Numbered from the stretch's first letter, positions 16,866 through 25,756 are shown. The stretch is DNA of 64,000 nucleotides from Phycisphaerales bacterium AB-hyl4 (GCA_041821185.1 JBGUBD010000010.1:62001-126000); one strand, 5' to 3'. Program-made: numbers and translations. Notes: generated from the letters alone by a model not told the origin.

Positions 16866-17393
16866 ATGGCTCAAAAGAAAAACGACAACAAAGACCTGCT
16901 TGCCTATACGTCGATCGACGACACGCTGCGCAAGAAGATCATCGCCGAGCTTCAAAAGAGCTACAACATGGAACTCGAAACGGTGATGAACTACCTGGCC
17001 AACGCCATCTTTCTCGACGGCATGCTTGCCAAGGAAGTCAAGGAAAGCCTCGATGCCGACGTGACCGAAGAGCTTGGCCATGCGCGACAGCTTGCGATGC
17101 GCATCAAAATCCTCGGCGGCGATATCCCCGGCTCGCAAGGCCTGAAAATGGAACAAGGCTCCCTCCAGCCGCCAAAGAATACGACCGACGTGATTTCCGT
17201 GATCAAAGGCGTCATCGAAGCCGAGACCGGCGCAATCGAGCAGTATCAGAAAATCATCGAAATGACCGGCGACGACACCGACCCCGTCACGCAGGATCTC
17301 TGCGTGGAACTCAAGGGCGACGAAGAAGAACACCGCCGTGAGTTCGTCGGCTTCCTCCGCGAGTATGACACGCTCAAGGAAATGCTTAAGTAA
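16866..17393 (+). CDS. Ferritin-like / bacterioferritin-type di-iron protein
   Basis: This 175-residue four-helix-bundle protein carries carboxylate/His positions expected of a ferroxidase centre. Helix 1 has MELETVMNYLANAIFL, helix 2 has DADVTEELGHARQLAMRI, helix 3 has GVIEAETGAIEQYQKII and helix 4 has GDEEEHRREFVGFL. The E-x6-Y pattern and two E-x-x-H motifs are those of bacterioferritin and Dps-like iron storage or peroxide detoxification proteins. The ATG at 16866 follows GGAAGGA by 9 nt; the open frame extends to 16749 without conserved sequence. A strong hairpin ends the transcript. An IR at 16795-16809 may be a control site. Confidence 0.87.
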   Translation: MAQKKNDNKDLLAYTSIDDTLRKKIIAELQKSYNMELETVMNYLANAIFLDGMLAKEVKESLDADVTEELGHARQLAMRIKILGGDIPGSQGLKMEQGSLQPPKNTTDVISVIKGVIEAETGAIEQYQKIIEMTGDDTDPVTQDLCVELKGDEEEHRREFVGFLREYDTLKEMLK

Positions 17394-17433
17394 ATCGGCC
17401 GACGTTTAGCGGCAACAACTCAACGGTCACTCG

Positions 17434-17461
17434 AAGCCCACGGATGGCCATCCGTGGGCTT
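17434..17461. terminator. Bidirectional terminator hairpin (CCCACGGAT family)
   Basis: This is a perfect palindrome from AAGCCCACGGATGG to CCATCCGTGGGCTT. It is followed on the plus strand by TATCATTTA, and lies between the convergent ferritin-like and mannose-1-phosphate guanylyltransferase genes. Confidence 0.75.
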
Positions 17462-17490
17462 TATCATTTACATCACGTCCACATCCCCCC

Positions 17491-18588
17491 CTACAGATAC
17501 TCATCACCAAAGCGCTCGCCGACCTGTTCGTGCAGCTTCTTGATCTGCTCTGCCTCGCTTGCGCGACATACCAGCGTGGCCTTGTCGGTGTGGATGACAA
17601 TCAGGTCTTCCACCCCCACGGTCGCAATCAAATGCGCGGCGTCATTCGACGCGATCAGCGTGTTTTTCGAACTGATCATCAAATGGCGACACCCCGCCGC
17701 GGCGTTGCCCGCATCGTCTGTCTGGCAGGTCTTGCCGAAGCTCGGCCACGATCCCACGTCCAGCCACTGCAACGGCATCGGCACGGCCGCCACCGTCACC
17801 GCCTCGTCGCGCGACGCCGGCTCCATCACCGCATAGTCCACGCTGATTTTCTTCAGCGTCGGATACACCTCGCCCACCACGCGCTGCCAGTCCCGGCCGC
17901 CCCACGCCTGTGCACACTTGTCGAGCCCTTCACGATTCTCCGGCGCATACTTCTGTATGCAGTCGAGCAACGTCTGACCGCGCCAGACGAACATCCCGCT
18001 GTTCCACAAGTATCGCTCCGGGCCCGCGGCCACGTATTGCTCGGCCGTGGGCGCGTCGGGCTTTTCTTTGAACTGATTGACCGCAAACGCGTCATGCTCG
18101 GGCAGTGCATCGCCCAAGTCCAGGTAGCCGAAGCCGGTCGAGGGCTGTGTCGGGCGGATGCCGAAGGTCACCAGCACATCGTCGCGCTGCTCCGCCAACT
18201 CGAAGCCGCGCTCGACGATCTGACGAAACTCATCCTCCGGGCGAATGAGATGGTCGGCGGTGAAAATCGCGATCACGGCTCGCGGGTCCTGCTTCGTCAG
18301 CACGGCCGTGCCCAGGCCCACCGCGTTGAGCGTGTCGCGGCCCACCGGCTCGCCGATGAACTGCGCTTCGTCGAAGTTCGGCAGCCGATCGAGCATCGCC
18401 TGCTTATGCGACTCGCCGGCGCAGATGTAAATCCGCTCGCGCGGCAGCAGGCCTTCCAGCCGATCCATCGCGATCTGCAACAGGCTTCGGCCCTCGATGA
18501 ACGGAATCAACTGTTTCGGTACGGCCCGGGTCGACATCGGCCACAACCGCGTGCCCGAGCCGCCGGCAATTATTAACGCATAGCGCAT
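17491..18588 (-). CDS. manC: Mannose-1-phosphate guanylyltransferase (GDP-mannose pyrophosphorylase)
   Basis: This enzyme makes GDP-mannose from mannose-1-phosphate and GTP, feeding surface polysaccharide or glycolipid synthesis. The nucleotidyltransferase start is IIAGGSGTRLWPMSTRAVPKQ (residues 6-26), with PVGRDTLNAVGLG, FTADHLI, FKEKPDAPT, YLWNSGMFVW and ISVDYAVMEPA in family order. The C-terminal beta-helix seen in two-domain ManC-GMI enzymes is absent, so this is the short 365-residue form. The ATG at 18588 has GAGGGAG upstream; the frame's first ATG at 18648 would add a non-conserved leader. It stands alone, convergent with the ferritin-like gene. Confidence 0.93.
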   Translation of the reverse strand: MRYALIIAGGSGTRLWPMSTRAVPKQLIPFIEGRSLLQIAMDRLEGLLPRERIYICAGESHKQAMLDRLPNFDEAQFIGEPVGRDTLNAVGLGTAVLTKQDPRAVIAIFTADHLIRPEDEFRQIVERGFELAEQRDDVLVTFGIRPTQPSTGFGYLDLGDALPEHDAFAVNQFKEKPDAPTAEQYVAAGPERYLWNSGMFVWRGQTLLDCIQKYAPENREGLDKCAQAWGGRDWQRVVGEVYPTLKKISVDYAVMEPASRDEAVTVAAVPMPLQWLDVGSWPSFGKTCQTDDAGNAAAGCRHLMISSKNTLIASNDAAHLIATVGVEDLIVIHTDKATLVCRASEAEQIKKLHEQVGERFGDEYL

Positions 18589-18732
18589 CAACCACTCCCT
18601 CATTATGATTCGAAACAACCCCTCTTCAGTCAGCATCATCCTAGGCATCTCACGATTCGGCGTCAGCTACATTCAACTTCACGATCTGCTCACACTCGTC
18701 CGCCGCGTCGGCATCGGCTAAACTTGTCGGCC

Positions 18733-19443
18733 ATGGAACGTGAAGCCATCGAAAAACCCGACCTCTCCGAAAAGGGCCGTGCCGGCCAAACCCTCGACCG
18801 CCGCCTGTTCGTGCAACTGCTCGCCTTTACCGGCAGCGGCCCCACCGACCCGCTCATCGGCGCACTCCAGTCACGCGACGACATCACCGCCACGCTCTAC
18901 GAAGACGCCACCGACCCCCGCGGCGTCGCCCTGCTGACGCTCAGCGAAGACCCGGCGTTCTTCGTCGGCCCGCTGCGCGATATGCTCAACGTCGGGCCGT
19001 GGGCTGCCCTCACCCCCAGACCCGAATTGACCATGTTCGGCCGAACGTACAGCCTCGGCTATGAACCCGACCTCGAAGAAACACTCATCAATCGCCCGCG
19101 CAATACCGCACTCAACCCCGACTGGCCGTGGGCGATCTGGTACCCGCTTCGCCGTAGCGGACAGTTCATGCAACTGCCCGAAGACGAGCAGCGCGAGATC
19201 CTCATGGAGCATGGCAAGATCGGCTTCGCCTTCGGCCGCGCCGACTACGCCCACGACATCCGCCTCGCCTGTCATGGCCTTGACCGTCACGACAACGACT
19301 TCGTCGTCGGCATCATCGGCAAGGAACTGCACCCGCTCTCCGCCGTCGTCCAGGCCATGCGCGGCACGACCCAGACGTCGCTTTACCTCGAACATCTGGG
19401 CCCGTTTTTCATCGGTAGAGCCGCCTACCAGACCGCCCCATAA
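18733..19443 (+). CDS. Chlorite dismutase-family heme protein (HemQ-like fold)
   Basis: The protein (236 residues) has the two-ferredoxin-fold Cld layout. RLFVQLLAFTGSGPTD starts the first half, YPLRRSGQFMQLPEDEQREI and LMEHGKIGFAFGRADYAHDI surround the expected proximal heme histidine (EHGKIG), and CHGLDRHDNDFVVGIIGKEL forms the second half. Family members are coproheme decarboxylases, chlorite dismutases or uncharacterised heme/coproheme proteins. The spaced DRHDNDFVVG strand is typical of the HemQ-like group rather than true chlorite dismutase. The start has no SD; TAAACT ends 8 nt upstream. The gene ends at a perfect 26-nt palindrome. No heme-biosynthesis gene is adjacent, so the role is uncertain. 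Confidence 0.85.
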   Translation: MEREAIEKPDLSEKGRAGQTLDRRLFVQLLAFTGSGPTDPLIGALQSRDDITATLYEDATDPRGVALLTLSEDPAFFVGPLRDMLNVGPWAALTPRPELTMFGRTYSLGYEPDLEETLINRPRNTALNPDWPWAIWYPLRRSGQFMQLPEDEQREILMEHGKIGFAFGRADYAHDIRLACHGLDRHDNDFVVGIIGKELHPLSAVVQAMRGTTQTSLYLEHLGPFFIGRAAYQTAP

Positions 19444-19452
19444 ACACCCAAA

Positions 19453-19478
19453 GGCAGTGCAGCTTAAGCTGCACTGCC
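19453..19478. terminator. Perfect palindrome after the chlorite-dismutase-like gene
   Basis: The stem GGCAGTGCAGCTT/AAGCTGCACTGCC is a fully self-complementary 26-mer with no T-tract. The same GGCAGTGC core is used in the strong terminator at 51041-51074. It is followed by TTGAATGC/TCGAATGC short direct repeats (19489-19520). Confidence 0.65.
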
Positions 19479-19546
19479 CCGCCCGCCCGCTTGAATGCTC
19501 GAATGCTTGAATCATCGAACACCTGACATTCTCACACGATCAAACC

Positions 19547-20989
19547 ATGCCTACCACCACGCTCACCGAACGTTACGCCGCCGCGAAACAATCTCTCGAA
19601 GCCGTCGACCAGGCCCACGTGCTGCAATACTTCGACGAACTCACCGACGACCAGCAGGACAGACTGCTCGCTCAGATCGAAAGCGTCGACTGGCCGGAAG
19701 TGCATCGGCTGATCGAATCTCACGTCCGCCACAAGCCCGAGTTTAAGCTGCCGGACAACGTCGAGCCCGCGCCGTGGTATCCCAACACGCCGCCCGCCGA
19801 CCTCGAAGCGCGTTACCGTGACGCCCGCGCCGTTGGTGAGCAGCTCATCCGTGACGGCAAGGTGGCCGCCTTCGTCGTCGCTGGCGGCCAGGGCACGCGT
19901 CTCGGCTGGGATGGGCCCAAAGGCACGTTTCCGGCGACCCCCATCCGCAAGCTGCCGCTGTTCGCCTGCTTCGCCGAGTACATCCGCAAGACGCAGTCCA
20001 AGTTCGGCTCGACCGTGCCGTTCTATGTCATGACCAGCCCGATCAACGACGCGGACACACGTGCGTTTTTCAAAGACAACAACTACTTCGGCCTCGACCC
20101 GGCCAACGTCATGATCTTCCCCCAGGGCATGATGCCCGCGATCGATCGCGAGACCGGCAAGGTTCTTCTCGCCGACCGCGACGAGCTTGCCCTTTCGCCC
20201 AATGGCCACGGCGGATCGCTTAAAGCCCTCTACAGCAGCGGCGCGATCGCCGACATGCAAAAGCGCGGCATCGAACACATCAGCTACATCCAGGTCGACA
20301 ACCCGATCGTCAAGGTCATCGACCCGCTGTTCCTCGGCCTGCACGCGCAGGACGAAGCGCAGATGTCCAGCAAAATGCTCCCCAAAGCCTACGCTAAGGA
20401 AAAGCTGGGCAACTTCTGCCTCGTCGACGGCAAGATGACCGTCATCGAATATTCCGACCTGCCCGACGCGCTCGCCGAGGCCCGTCAGCCAGATGGCGAG
20501 TTGCGGTTCCGCGCCGGGTCGATCGCGCTGCACGCGATGCGCGTCGACTTCGTCGAATCACTGAACAAGGGCGGCGACACCGTGGGCTTCAACTTGCCCT
20601 TCCATCGCGCGGAAAAGAAAGTGGCTTACCTCGACAGCGCCACCGGCCAGGCCGTGACGCCCGATCAGCCAAACGCGGTGAAGCTGGAGACGTTCGTGTT
20701 CGATGCGCTGCCGATGTGCGATACCTCGATCCTCTACGAGACCGACCGCATCGAGGAGTTCGCACCGATCAAAAATGCCGAGGGCGTCGACAGCCCCGCC
20801 AGCAGTTACGAAATTCAGATCGAGCGGGCCGCCCGCTGGCTGGAAGCGCAGGGCGTGACCGTGCCGCGCCGCGACGACAAGCCCGACGCCACGCTCGAAA
20901 TTTCGCAACTCACCGCGATCGAAGCCAGCGATCTCAAGGACGTCAAACTGCCCGAGAAGATTTCGCCGAAAAGCGAGTTGTTGTTGTAA
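19547..20989 (+). CDS. UDP-sugar pyrophosphorylase (UDPGP family; UTP-glucose-1-P or UDP-GlcNAc type)
   Basis: This enzyme makes a UDP-sugar from UTP and a sugar-1-phosphate. The signature GGQGTRLGWDGPKG (residues 113-126) binds the nucleotide. It is followed by PIRKLPLFACFAE, FYVMTSPIND, FPQGMMPAI, SPNGHGGSLKAL, YIQVDNPIVKVIDP and the sugar-contacting LPFHRAEKK. The 480-residue length and the GHGGSL motif fit the eukaryotic-like UAP/UGP family common in planctomycetes. The sequence alone does not settle glucose versus GlcNAc. thpR follows 12 nt later on the same strand and is probably co-transcribed. Confidence 0.9.
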   Translation: MPTTTLTERYAAAKQSLEAVDQAHVLQYFDELTDDQQDRLLAQIESVDWPEVHRLIESHVRHKPEFKLPDNVEPAPWYPNTPPADLEARYRDARAVGEQLIRDGKVAAFVVAGGQGTRLGWDGPKGTFPATPIRKLPLFACFAEYIRKTQSKFGSTVPFYVMTSPINDADTRAFFKDNNYFGLDPANVMIFPQGMMPAIDRETGKVLLADRDELALSPNGHGGSLKALYSSGAIADMQKRGIEHISYIQVDNPIVKVIDPLFLGLHAQDEAQMSSKMLPKAYAKEKLGNFCLVDGKMTVIEYSDLPDALAEARQPDGELRFRAGSIALHAMRVDFVESLNKGGDTVGFNLPFHRAEKKVAYLDSATGQAVTPDQPNAVKLETFVFDALPMCDTSILYETDRIEEFAPIKNAEGVDSPASSYEIQIERAARWLEAQGVTVPRRDDKPDATLEISQLTAIEASDLKDVKLPEKISPKSELLL

Positions 20990-21001
20990 CGGTTTCGCGT
21001 C

Positions 21002-21607
21002 ATGGCCACGTTGCGTCTGTTCATCGCCGTGCCGTGCACGCCGTCGCCGGGATTGCGACAGGTGCTCGCTGTGCTGAATGAACATCGGCCGGCGCTGAAG
21101 CCAGTGTCGGCCGAGCAGTTGCACGTTACGCTGCGGTTTCTCGGTGAGCAGCCCGAGTCGCACGTACCAGCGATCGCCCGAGCGATGCAGCAGGCCGTGG
21201 CCGACGCGGCGGTGTCGAAGGTGACATTGCCGTTTCATGGCCTGATGGCGTTGCCGCCGGGCGGACGTCGCCCGCCGCGTACGTTGTGTGTCGGCTTCAA
21301 AGACGCCGAGCCGCTGCAAGCGCTCAGCGCCGCGCTTGATCACCGACTGGCCCGACTCGATCCGCCGATCCCCGCACCAGGCCGGCCGTTCCGCGCACAC
21401 CTCACACTGGCTCGCGTCAAGTCGCCGCCACGCCGGGGCGACGATGGGGCAACACGCGTTCGTGACCTGCTCGCGCAACATGCATCGACCAACCTCGGCC
21501 AGCTTACCGTGGAAACCGTGCAACTGATCGCCAGCCAACTCACACCGCAAGGCCCGGTGCATCGCGTGCTCGACGCCGCCCCGCTGCCATCATCGCTCGA
21601 CTGTTGA
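21002..21607 (+). CDS. thpR: RNA 2',3'-cyclic phosphodiesterase (2H family)
   Basis: This is a 2H phosphoesterase that opens 2',3'-cyclic phosphates on RNA ends. Two catalytic H-x-T-x motifs are present: HVTLRFLGE at residue 41 and HLTLARVK at residue 133. The family start is ATLRLFIAVP. At 201 residues the length is normal. The gene begins 12 nt after the UDP-sugar pyrophosphorylase without an evident Shine-Dalgarno, so translational coupling or read-through is likely. It overlaps the 3' end of the convergent MFS gene by 18 bp. Confidence 0.93.
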   Translation: MATLRLFIAVPCTPSPGLRQVLAVLNEHRPALKPVSAEQLHVTLRFLGEQPESHVPAIARAMQQAVADAAVSKVTLPFHGLMALPPGGRRPPRTLCVGFKDAEPLQALSAALDHRLARLDPPIPAPGRPFRAHLTLARVKSPPRRGDDGATRVRDLLAQHASTNLGQLTVETVQLIASQLTPQGPVHRVLDAAPLPSSLDC

Positions 21608-22780
21608 CGACGGCCGTTCATTGCCAGGCTTGCCGTCGACCAGCAACGTCACCAGCAGCAGCACGACCATGCCGGGCAGGATGAGGAAGCTCGCGTGCAG
21701 GCCGGCATGATCGCCCACGATGCCCATCAGCCAGGCGGTGAACGCGAAGCCGGGGATGCCCGCGCACGAAAGCAGGATGAACAGCGACGTCATATCCACC
21801 GACATGCGGTCCACCGCATAAGACTGAATGCTCGGCCAGAAGCAGGCGATCGTAAGCCCGGCGAACGCGAGCATGACGTAAGCCGTGCCCAGGTTCGGCG
21901 CCATCGGCACGAGCAGACTCATCACCAGCGCCGCCGCCGCCGAGCCGATCAGCAGCGGCCGCAAGCGATGTTGATGCGCCCACCATCCGCCGCCGATGCG
22001 TCCGACGATCATGCCCGCCGCGAAGCAGGCCGTACCAATGCCCCCCGCGCGTGGCAATGCGTCGTAATGCAACTGAAGATAGCTGGCGATCCAGAAGGTG
22101 AACCCGCCCTCCACGCCGCCGGCCAGGAACATCGCCACCGCGAACAGCCAGAACTTGCGCGCCAGCAGAATGTCGCGCTTATGGCCGAGCACATGTCGGC
22201 TGGTCACGTCCGCCACCACGACCCCGCCGCGCCGAAGGGACAGGTAAAGCAACCCCGCCACAATGCTCATCGCCCCCACGCCCGCGACGACAAATCGCCA
22301 CGACACGCCTTGCGTCAGCAACTCGCCGCCGATCAAAACGGTCACCAGCACGCCGATGGACCAGAATCCATTGGCGAAGTTCAGGTAGCGACCAGAGTCG
22401 TTTGGATGCAGCTCCTGCACGAGCGGGTTGGTGAGCGCTTCGACGAAGCCGCCGCCCACGCCGACCAGCCCCATGGCCAGCAGGATCGTGCCGTACGTCG
22501 GCGAGATGGCGTACAGCATCAGCCCGCAGCCGAGCACCAGCGAGCCTACGCCCAGCACGTTGGCCTTGCCCCACCGCGCCGCGGCAAAGGCGGACGTGAG
22601 CATGACCGCCAGGATCAGCACCGCACGCATGACCTCCAGCAACCCGCCCGCCGCGAGTCCGAATGACAGTTCGCGGGCGAGGATCAACAGCGCAATCGGC
22701 GTCACCACCGCGCTGGACGAATAAGCAAGAAAGCCCATCGCCGCGGCGTAGTCCAGCGGTGCCAGTCGCAAACGTGGCAT
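21590..22780 (-). CDS. MFS transporter, 12 TM
   Basis: This 396-residue protein has two blocks of six membrane helices. The loop after helix 2 carries FAAARWGKANVLGVGSLVLG, corresponding to MFS motif A, and helices 4-5 have LVGVGGGFVEALTNPLVQEL, a pattern of the fucose/glucose permease-like subgroup. The substrate is unknown. There is no Shine-Dalgarno; TATCAT lies 8 nt before the ATG at 22780, fitting leaderless transcription. The gene stands alone, with its 3' end overlapping thpR. Confidence 0.87.
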   Translation of the reverse strand: MPRLRLAPLDYAAAMGFLAYSSSAVVTPIALLILARELSFGLAAGGLLEVMRAVLILAVMLTSAFAAARWGKANVLGVGSLVLGCGLMLYAISPTYGTILLAMGLVGVGGGFVEALTNPLVQELHPNDSGRYLNFANGFWSIGVLVTVLIGGELLTQGVSWRFVVAGVGAMSIVAGLLYLSLRRGGVVVADVTSRHVLGHKRDILLARKFWLFAVAMFLAGGVEGGFTFWIASYLQLHYDALPRAGGIGTACFAAGMIVGRIGGGWWAHQHRLRPLLIGSAAAALVMSLLVPMAPNLGTAYVMLAFAGLTIACFWPSIQSYAVDRMSVDMTSLFILLSCAGIPGFAFTAWLMGIVGDHAGLHASFLILPGMVVLLLVTLLVDGKPGNERPSSTVER

Positions 22781-22823
22781 AAGCGAGGATGATAGGCGAT
22801 GCCGCCCGCCGCAGCGCGCAAGT

Positions 22824-23510
22824 CTACATCACCACACCATCAAGCCCCGTCAACCCCAACGGCTCGCGCGTGAAAAACGGCTCGGCGTATTCCGTCCCGA
22901 TTCGGCTGCCCATGTAGCCGTTCATCTGACGCAGCCATTCGACCACCCGCCGATTCTTCTCCGGCGTCACGAACTGACTCTCATACGCCTTCACCGCGCG
23001 TTCCTTCTCATCCATCTGCTCGGTAATGTCCATGCAGAAGCTCGGGTTCGCCACATGACGCAGATGCGTGCAGTAGTAATAGATCAGCCAGCGCGGGTAG
23101 ATCGGCTCGCCGGGCAGGTCCGTCTTTGTCAGCTTCGCATCGAACCGCGCATCTTCCACGATGCGCGTCGTCGCGATGTGATCCGGGTGCGCGTCTTCGT
23201 AATATGGCAGGAACACCACCTCCGCCTGATGCTCGCGCATCACGCCCGCGACAAGATGCCGAGCCTGCAACGAATGTTCCACCTCGCGATTCTTCAGGCC
23301 AAGCAGTCGCCGCTTGACGTTGCCGAGGATCTTCGCCGCGGCGGTCCATTCCTTCTCACGCTGCTCCGGCGAGCCAAACGGCGTCGGCTCGCCGTTGGTC
23401 ATGTCCAGCAACAGCACATCATGCCCCTGCTGCGCGAGGCGAAGAATCGTGCCCCCCATGCCGAGTTCCTGATCGTCCGGATGTGGACCGACGACGAGTA
23501 TGTTTGCCAT
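22824..23510 (-). CDS. PIG-L (LmbE) family deacetylase, BshB1-like
   Basis: This is a Zn-dependent N-deacetylase acting on N-acetylglucosamine-type substrates. The zinc motif VGPHPDDQELGMGG (His10, Asp13) and HPDH (108-111) are intact. The C-terminus GTEYAEPFFTREPLGL and IEAE-type KAYESQF stretch resemble BshB1, the deacetylase that makes GlcN-malate for bacillithiol. Binding to other GlcNAc conjugates is equally possible. Its start is 29 nt after the end of a GT4 glycosyltransferase gene on the same strand, so the two likely act in order: glycosyl transfer, then deacetylation. GGAAG lies 4 nt before the ATG. No BshC-like gene is in the window. Confidence 0.9.
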   Translation of the reverse strand: MANILVVGPHPDDQELGMGGTILRLAQQGHDVLLLDMTNGEPTPFGSPEQREKEWTAAAKILGNVKRRLLGLKNREVEHSLQARHLVAGVMREHQAEVVFLPYYEDAHPDHIATTRIVEDARFDAKLTKTDLPGEPIYPRWLIYYYCTHLRHVANPSFCMDITEQMDEKERAVKAYESQFVTPEKNRRVVEWLRQMNGYMGSRIGTEYAEPFFTREPLGLTGLDGVVM

Positions 23511-23539
23511 AACGCTTCCATCTTTCCTGGTCCGGCCAC

Positions 23540-24733
23540 TTAGTCGGCCACGCCGCTGTTGGAGTCGGTTGATTGCAACTGCCGCTCGTATACCTGCTCG
23601 ATCATCGCCACCATTCGCCGAGCGTCGAACTGCTCGCGCACATGCGATTGCCCTTTCGCGATCAGCTTCGCTCGCTCATCGGGATGCTCGAACATCCACG
23701 CGATCGCCTCGGCCAACGCCGCGCGATCGCCCGGCTCAACGAGTTTACCCGTTTCGCCATCCACACAAATCGACGGCATCCCCCCCACGTTGTACGCCAC
23801 AATCCCGCAGCCACAAAGCAGCGCCTCAATCAACGTCCGACTCTGCCCCTCCTGGTAGCTGGGCAACGCCTTCACATCCACCGCGGTGAGCAGATGCCCC
23901 ACCCGGTCATGCGGCACGAGCCCCGTGAGCATCACCTGCTCCCGCCACGGCTTGTCCGCAAGCTGTGCTTCGATCTGCGAGCGATGAAAACCATCGCCAA
24001 TCAACAACAACCGCAACGTCGGCAGCCGCTCAAGCAATGTGGGCATGATCGCCAGCAGATCGTCATGCCCCTTCAGCGGGTCCAGCCGGGCGACGATGCC
24101 CAGCACCGGCACATCATGCGGAACGCCAAGCTCATCCCGCACTGCCGCGCCATGCGAACGGTCGCGCTCAAAACGCGACAGCTCAACGCCCGACGGGATC
24201 ACCGTAAAACGCTCCGGCCCGGCAATGCCCTTGGCGGTGAACGCATCCACCATCGCCGACGTAATCGCGATCAGGTGATGGCAACGCTTCGCCGCGTATC
24301 GCTCCAGCGCGACATACATACGATGCACCCAGCGGGGTTGGTGGTCGTGAAACGGCAGGCCGTGCACCGTATGAATCACCGCCGGCACACCCCCGGAAGC
24401 GCCCTCCGCCCACGCCGCCGCTCGGCCGACGATGCCCGCCTTGCTCGAATGCGTATGGACCACATCCGGCCGCAACTCACGAATCAGCCGACGCAACGCA
24501 AAGTAACACCGCACATCATCCATCGGCCGAATCGAGCGATGCATGCTCGACACCTCGACCAACTGCGCTCCGCTCGCCCGCGCCTGCTCAAGCAGCGACC
24601 CCTCGGGCCCGTAGATCGGCCCATACGCCAACGTCACCTCATGCCCCGCCGCCACCTGCGCTGCGCAGCTCATCACCGTGTTCTGCTGCGCCCCGCCGAG
24701 GATCAGCCGCGTGATGATGTGAAGAATCTTCAT
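23540..24733 (-). CDS. Glycosyltransferase family 4 (GT-B fold)
   Basis: This 397-residue GT-B enzyme has an N-terminal acceptor domain (ITRLILGGAQQNTVMSCAAQ, VVHTHSSKAGIVGR) and a C-terminal nucleotide-sugar domain. The latter contains VIPSGVELSRFERD, GIVARLDPLKGHDDLL, LIGDGFHR and the E-x7-E motif in SYQEGQSRTLIEALLCG. It most resembles polysaccharide and glycolipid enzymes. Pairing with a PIG-L deacetylase suggests it attaches GlcNAc that is later deacetylated, but it lacks the typical BshA N-terminus. The gene is preceded by a simple-repeat tract and shows no Shine-Dalgarno. Confidence 0.87.
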   Translation of the reverse strand: MKILHIITRLILGGAQQNTVMSCAAQVAAGHEVTLAYGPIYGPEGSLLEQARASGAQLVEVSSMHRSIRPMDDVRCYFALRRLIRELRPDVVHTHSSKAGIVGRAAAWAEGASGGVPAVIHTVHGLPFHDHQPRWVHRMYVALERYAAKRCHHLIAITSAMVDAFTAKGIAGPERFTVIPSGVELSRFERDRSHGAAVRDELGVPHDVPVLGIVARLDPLKGHDDLLAIMPTLLERLPTLRLLLIGDGFHRSQIEAQLADKPWREQVMLTGLVPHDRVGHLLTAVDVKALPSYQEGQSRTLIEALLCGCGIVAYNVGGMPSICVDGETGKLVEPGDRAALAEAIAWMFEHPDERAKLIAKGQSHVREQFDARRMVAMIEQVYERQLQSTDSNSGVAD

Positions 24734-24753
24734 CTTGAATTTCTAATTTTTAA

Positions 24754-24850
24754 TTGCTGATTGCTGATTGCTGATTGCCGATTGAAACACATACAACCGT
24801 GACGGAGGGTTCACCCTTCAATTAGCGATCAGCAATCAGCGTTCAGCGAT
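24754..24850. repeat. ATTGCTG direct repeats with inverted partner
   Basis: Three tandem TTGCTGA units (24754-24785) are mirrored by GATCAGCAATCAGCG at 24826-24846, between truA and the GT4 gene. The arrangement forms an imperfect inverted repeat of about 30 nt arms upstream of the GT4 start. Confidence 0.6.
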
Positions 24851-25624
24851 TCAAAACCGAATCCACTCCAGCCACAACCCCTCCGGGGGTAGCGTTGGCC
24901 CGGCAAGGCGGCGGTCCGCCTTTCGCAGGATTTCATCAATCCGCTCCGGCTCGAACAAGCCTCGGCCGACTTCGACCAGCGTGCCCGCGACGATACGCAC
25001 CATGTTATAGAGAAACCCGTCGCCGGAGATCACCACATGCACCTCCGGACTGTCAGCGGCGCAATCGCGCACCACCTCGCAAGCATGGATCGTCCGCACC
25101 GTCGACAGTCGGCCATGCTTCGCGGCTGCGAACCCTGCCACGTCGTGCATCCCCACCAGCCGACGCGCCGCGTCGTTCATGCGATCAAGATCCAACGGTG
25201 TCCAGCAATGCCACACGAAATGTCGCCGCTCCAACGGCCGACCCGCCGAGTTCCAGATGCGATACCGATACTGCTTGCTCGTGCAGTCGCCGATGCAATC
25301 AAACGTCGCGGGCACAACCTCACAGCTTCGCACATCCACATCGGCGGGCAGTCGACTGTTAAACGCCAACGCCATCCGCTCCAACGGAATCGGACACGCC
25401 GCATCAAACTGCGCCACCTGCCCCCGCGCGTGCACCCCCGCATCCGTCCGGCTGGCGCCCATCAACCGGATCGGCTGATGCAACACTTCCCGCAACGTGT
25501 CCTCCACCACCTGCTGCACCGTCCGCAACGGCACATCAACACCCGGCGGATGCTGCTTCTGCCAGCCGTGGAAGTTCGTGCCGTCGTAGGCGATGGTGAG
25601 TTTGTAACGTTGAGTGATGCACAC
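24851..25624 (-). CDS. truA: tRNA pseudouridine(38-40) synthase
   Basis: TruA isomerises U38-U40 in the anticodon stem-loop. The conserved features are YKLTIAYDGTNFHGWQKQ, the catalytic Asp in MGASRTDAGVHARGQVAQF, FNSRLPADVDV, KQYRYRIWN and the final GDGFLYNMVRIVAGTLVEVG. A GTG start at 25624 is proposed: TACACT sits 9 nt upstream and the conserved domain starts five codons later. The in-frame ATG at 25684 falls inside a dispersed hairpin repeat (CGGCTAAATG) and would add 20 non-conserved residues. The length is then 257 residues, normal for the family. Confidence 0.93.
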   Translation of the reverse strand: MCITQRYKLTIAYDGTNFHGWQKQHPPGVDVPLRTVQQVVEDTLREVLHQPIRLMGASRTDAGVHARGQVAQFDAACPIPLERMALAFNSRLPADVDVRSCEVVPATFDCIGDCTSKQYRYRIWNSAGRPLERRHFVWHCWTPLDLDRMNDAARRLVGMHDVAGFAAAKHGRLSTVRTIHACEVVRDCAADSPEVHVVISGDGFLYNMVRIVAGTLVEVGRGLFEPERIDEILRKADRRLAGPTLPPEGLWLEWIRF

Positions 25625-25681
25625 AGCGCGACCAGTGTACCGCCGACGCCTGATACAACAACGCAGTTCTAACTTTTGAAA

Positions 25682-25756
25682 CATTTAGCCGCGGTGTTTG
25701 CACCGCGTTCTTCGCCCCACCACCCGAACGCGCGGACCAAGGCCCGAGGCTAAATG
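25682..25756. repeat. GGCTAAATG-family inverted repeat
   Basis: CATTTAGCC (25682-25690) and GGCTAAATG (25748-25756) bound a 57-nt interior that contains its own GCGGTG/CACCGC stem. It lies between DUF6868 and truA and overlaps the end of a tRNA-like segment. Confidence 0.75.
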
